From the NCBI GenBank assembly GCA_013041975.1, contig JABDQZ010000177.1, forward strand, positions 1 to 14,383: a stretch of 14,383 nucleotides of DNA, in the 5' to 3' direction. The notes under the pieces are model-generated. The model had not been told where the DNA came from and did no database searches. It was given only the letters and a program-made list of their open reading frames with translations. The position numbers and the translations under genes are program-made. This stretch comes from Gammaproteobacteria bacterium. Its GTDB lineage: Bacteria > Pseudomonadota > Gammaproteobacteria > Chromatiales > Chromatiaceae. This document shows positions 13,167 to 14,383 of the stretch, piece by piece (the stretch's first letter is position 1; each line of letters starts with the position of its first letter).

Positions 13167-14383
13167 TTAAAAATTTGAACTGAAGTACTGTAGATTGGCT
13201 TTTTTATTGTAATTCTTTACAAATTCAAGCAATTCATCAATTTTTAGCGGCTTGGAGAAGAGATACCCTTGGAAACTGTCACAGTGATTTTCCGATAATA
13301 TGGCTGCCTGTTCTTCAGTTTCTACGCCCTCAGCGACAACCGGAATTGAGAGGCTTTTACCAATACTGATAATACTTTGAACCAGAGAAAGGTCCTGGCT
13401 GTAGTGATCAATATCACTGATGAAGGATTTATCGACTTTTAGCTCATCAATCGGGAGTTGGTTAATACTGCTTAGTGATGAATAGCCTGTGCCAAAGTCA
13501 TCCAGGGAGATCAGTATGCCTTGATTTCTGAGTTCAGAGAGTATCGATTTGGCTTTTTCAAGGTCATCAATGAACAGGCTTTCGGTGATTTCAACGGTCA
13601 GCCTGATGTTGTCCGGAGTTTGATCGTGTGCATAACGGGACATCATTTGCACAAAATCGTCATGGAATAGTTGCTGCACGGATATATTGACAGAGAGATT
13701 CACTTCTTCTTTGTCTAGGCAGCTCAGTTCAGTCGCTTTTTCAAGTTTGATACAAAAATCAGATATCTCTTTGAGTGACTGATTTAGAACAAATTGACCA
13801 ATATCGATAATATGGCCAGTGGCCTCAGCGGTACTAATGAATTGATCCGGGGCAACTAAACCCAGTTTTTTATTATCCCAGCGGATAAGGGTTTCCAGTC
13901 CCTTAATTTTTCCTGTGGTGGCATTGATCTGAGGTTGGTAAACCAGGAAGAATTCATCATTTTCCAGGGCCGTGGCGAGTTCAGTCTCTAAAGTGTTTTT
14001 GAATTTCTGTTGCTCATCAAGCGTTGACGAAAAGACGACAATATCAGTCCTGGAGTGCTTGGCTTCATACATGGCAATGTCGGCCTTGCGTAACAGCTCA
14101 TCAACCGAGTCGCCATCCTTTGGGTACTGAGTCAGGCCGATGCTTCCCTTGATAGAAAAGTCGATATCCTGGATGGATATGGTTTTAGTCAAATTAGAAA
14201 GGAAGTGCTTGAGTTTAGGTAGTGCGTCTTTTTCATCTTCATTGAGCATCAGGATGATGAATTCATCGCCACCCAGTCGTAAGACGATATCGCTAGGAAA
14301 AGACTGTTTCAGGCGTTCCGTGACTTCGATAAGCAGCAGGTCGCCTATGCGATGACCATGACAGTCATTGGCCGACTTAAAAT
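13167..14383 (-). CDS. GGDEF-EAL protein (partial; N terminus off the right edge)
   Basis: The frame is open from the right edge to TAA at 13167, giving about 405 codons. The GGDEF half is visible from 'KSANDCHGHRIGDLLL' through 'VLRLGGDEFIIL', with the active-site loop intact, up to 'IGLTQYPKDGDSVDELLRKADIAMYEAK'. The EAL half then follows: 'LVYQPQINATTGKIKGLETLIRW' carries E-T-L in place of E-A-L, with intact 'NISVQQL', 'VEITES', 'LDDFGTGYSSL', 'IDELKVDKSFI', 'VVAEGVETEEQ' and 'QGYLFSKPL'. All metal and base residues needed for phosphodiesterase activity are thus present, and ETL variants can be active. Diguanylate cyclase activity is plausible too. An N-terminal sensory part probably lies beyond 14383. 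A Met at 14249 is internal and not the start. Confidence 0.93.
   Translation of the reverse strand, partial: FKSANDCHGHRIGDLLLIEVTERLKQSFPSDIVLRLGGDEFIILMLNEDEKDALPKLKHFLSNLTKTISIQDIDFSIKGSIGLTQYPKDGDSVDELLRKADIAMYEAKHSRTDIVVFSSTLDEQQKFKNTLETELATALENDEFFLVYQPQINATTGKIKGLETLIRWDNKKLGLVAPDQFISTAEATGHIIDIGQFVLNQSLKEISDFCIKLEKATELSCLDKEEVNLSVNISVQQLFHDDFVQMMSRYAHDQTPDNIRLTVEITESLFIDDLEKAKSILSELRNQGILISLDDFGTGYSSLSSINQLPIDELKVDKSFISDIDHYSQDLSLVQSIISIGKSLSIPVVAEGVETEEQAAILSENHCDSFQGYLFSKPLKIDELLEFVKNYNKKANLQYFSSNF

Noticed and set aside
1..14383. CRISPR array, tRNA, rRNA, integrase or transposase
   Set aside because: No direct-repeat array, cloverleaf-like sequence, rRNA motif or mobile-element protein was seen on either strand.

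Overview
The window looks like an ordinary chromosomal stretch of a gammaproteobacterium with modest GC content. The basis is family content: the N-terminal half of the outer-membrane assembly factor TamA, ribosome-rescue hydrolase ArfB, an exported MsrA, a PilZ protein, a Bfd-like protein next to a Tas-type aldo/keto reductase, a GGDEF-EAL protein, and a retropepsin-like (RimB/COG4067) protein beside an inactive-transglutaminase/7TM protein. I see no insertion sequence, phage, CRISPR array, tRNA or rRNA, and I cannot name the genus.

Layout from left to right. (1) 1-843, minus: 5' part of tamA, cut by the left edge. (2) 974-1492, plus: exported retropepsin-like protein, ending tail-to-tail with a 4-nt overlap against the minus-strand inactive transglutaminase/7TM gene. 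That gene is preceded by, and overlaps, a PsiE-like membrane gene, with a PilZ gene further upstream. (3) 4191-5812, minus: periplasmic msrA, then the translationally overlapping pair arfB and NYN-domain nuclease. (4) 5901-7069: a poorly explained region. It holds two small minus-strand genes in tandem (58 and 85 aa) ending in a hairpin terminator, about 500 nt of mostly unassigned DNA, and a 48-aa plus-strand membrane peptide gene. (5) 7173-9969: an SDR dehydrogenase (+), a lysine/alanine-rich histone H1-like protein (-) with its terminator, and a Bfd-like/aldo-keto reductase operon (+) joined by ATGA. (6) 9966-11612, minus: two small membrane proteins (98 and 54 aa) and a CNNM/CBS transporter-like protein. 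(7) 11641-13068, minus: a secreted 126-aa protein and a LolA-like outer-membrane lipoprotein-sorting protein, ended by a strong terminator. (8) 13167-14383, minus: a GGDEF-EAL protein cut by the right edge.

Functional themes are envelope biogenesis and maintenance (TamA, LolA-like, MsrA, retropepsin-like and transglutaminase/7TM), cyclic-di-GMP signalling (PilZ receptor, GGDEF-EAL enzyme), translation quality control (ArfB with NYN) and redox metabolism (SDR, Bfd-like, AKR). I see no complete new system. The points most worth a second look are: the retropepsin and transglutaminase/7TM pair without its usual ATP-grasp ligase; the arfB-NYN overlap; the Bfd-like protein whose fourth cysteine ligand is displaced; and three small genes (58, 48 and 54 aa) that a 60-residue cutoff would miss.
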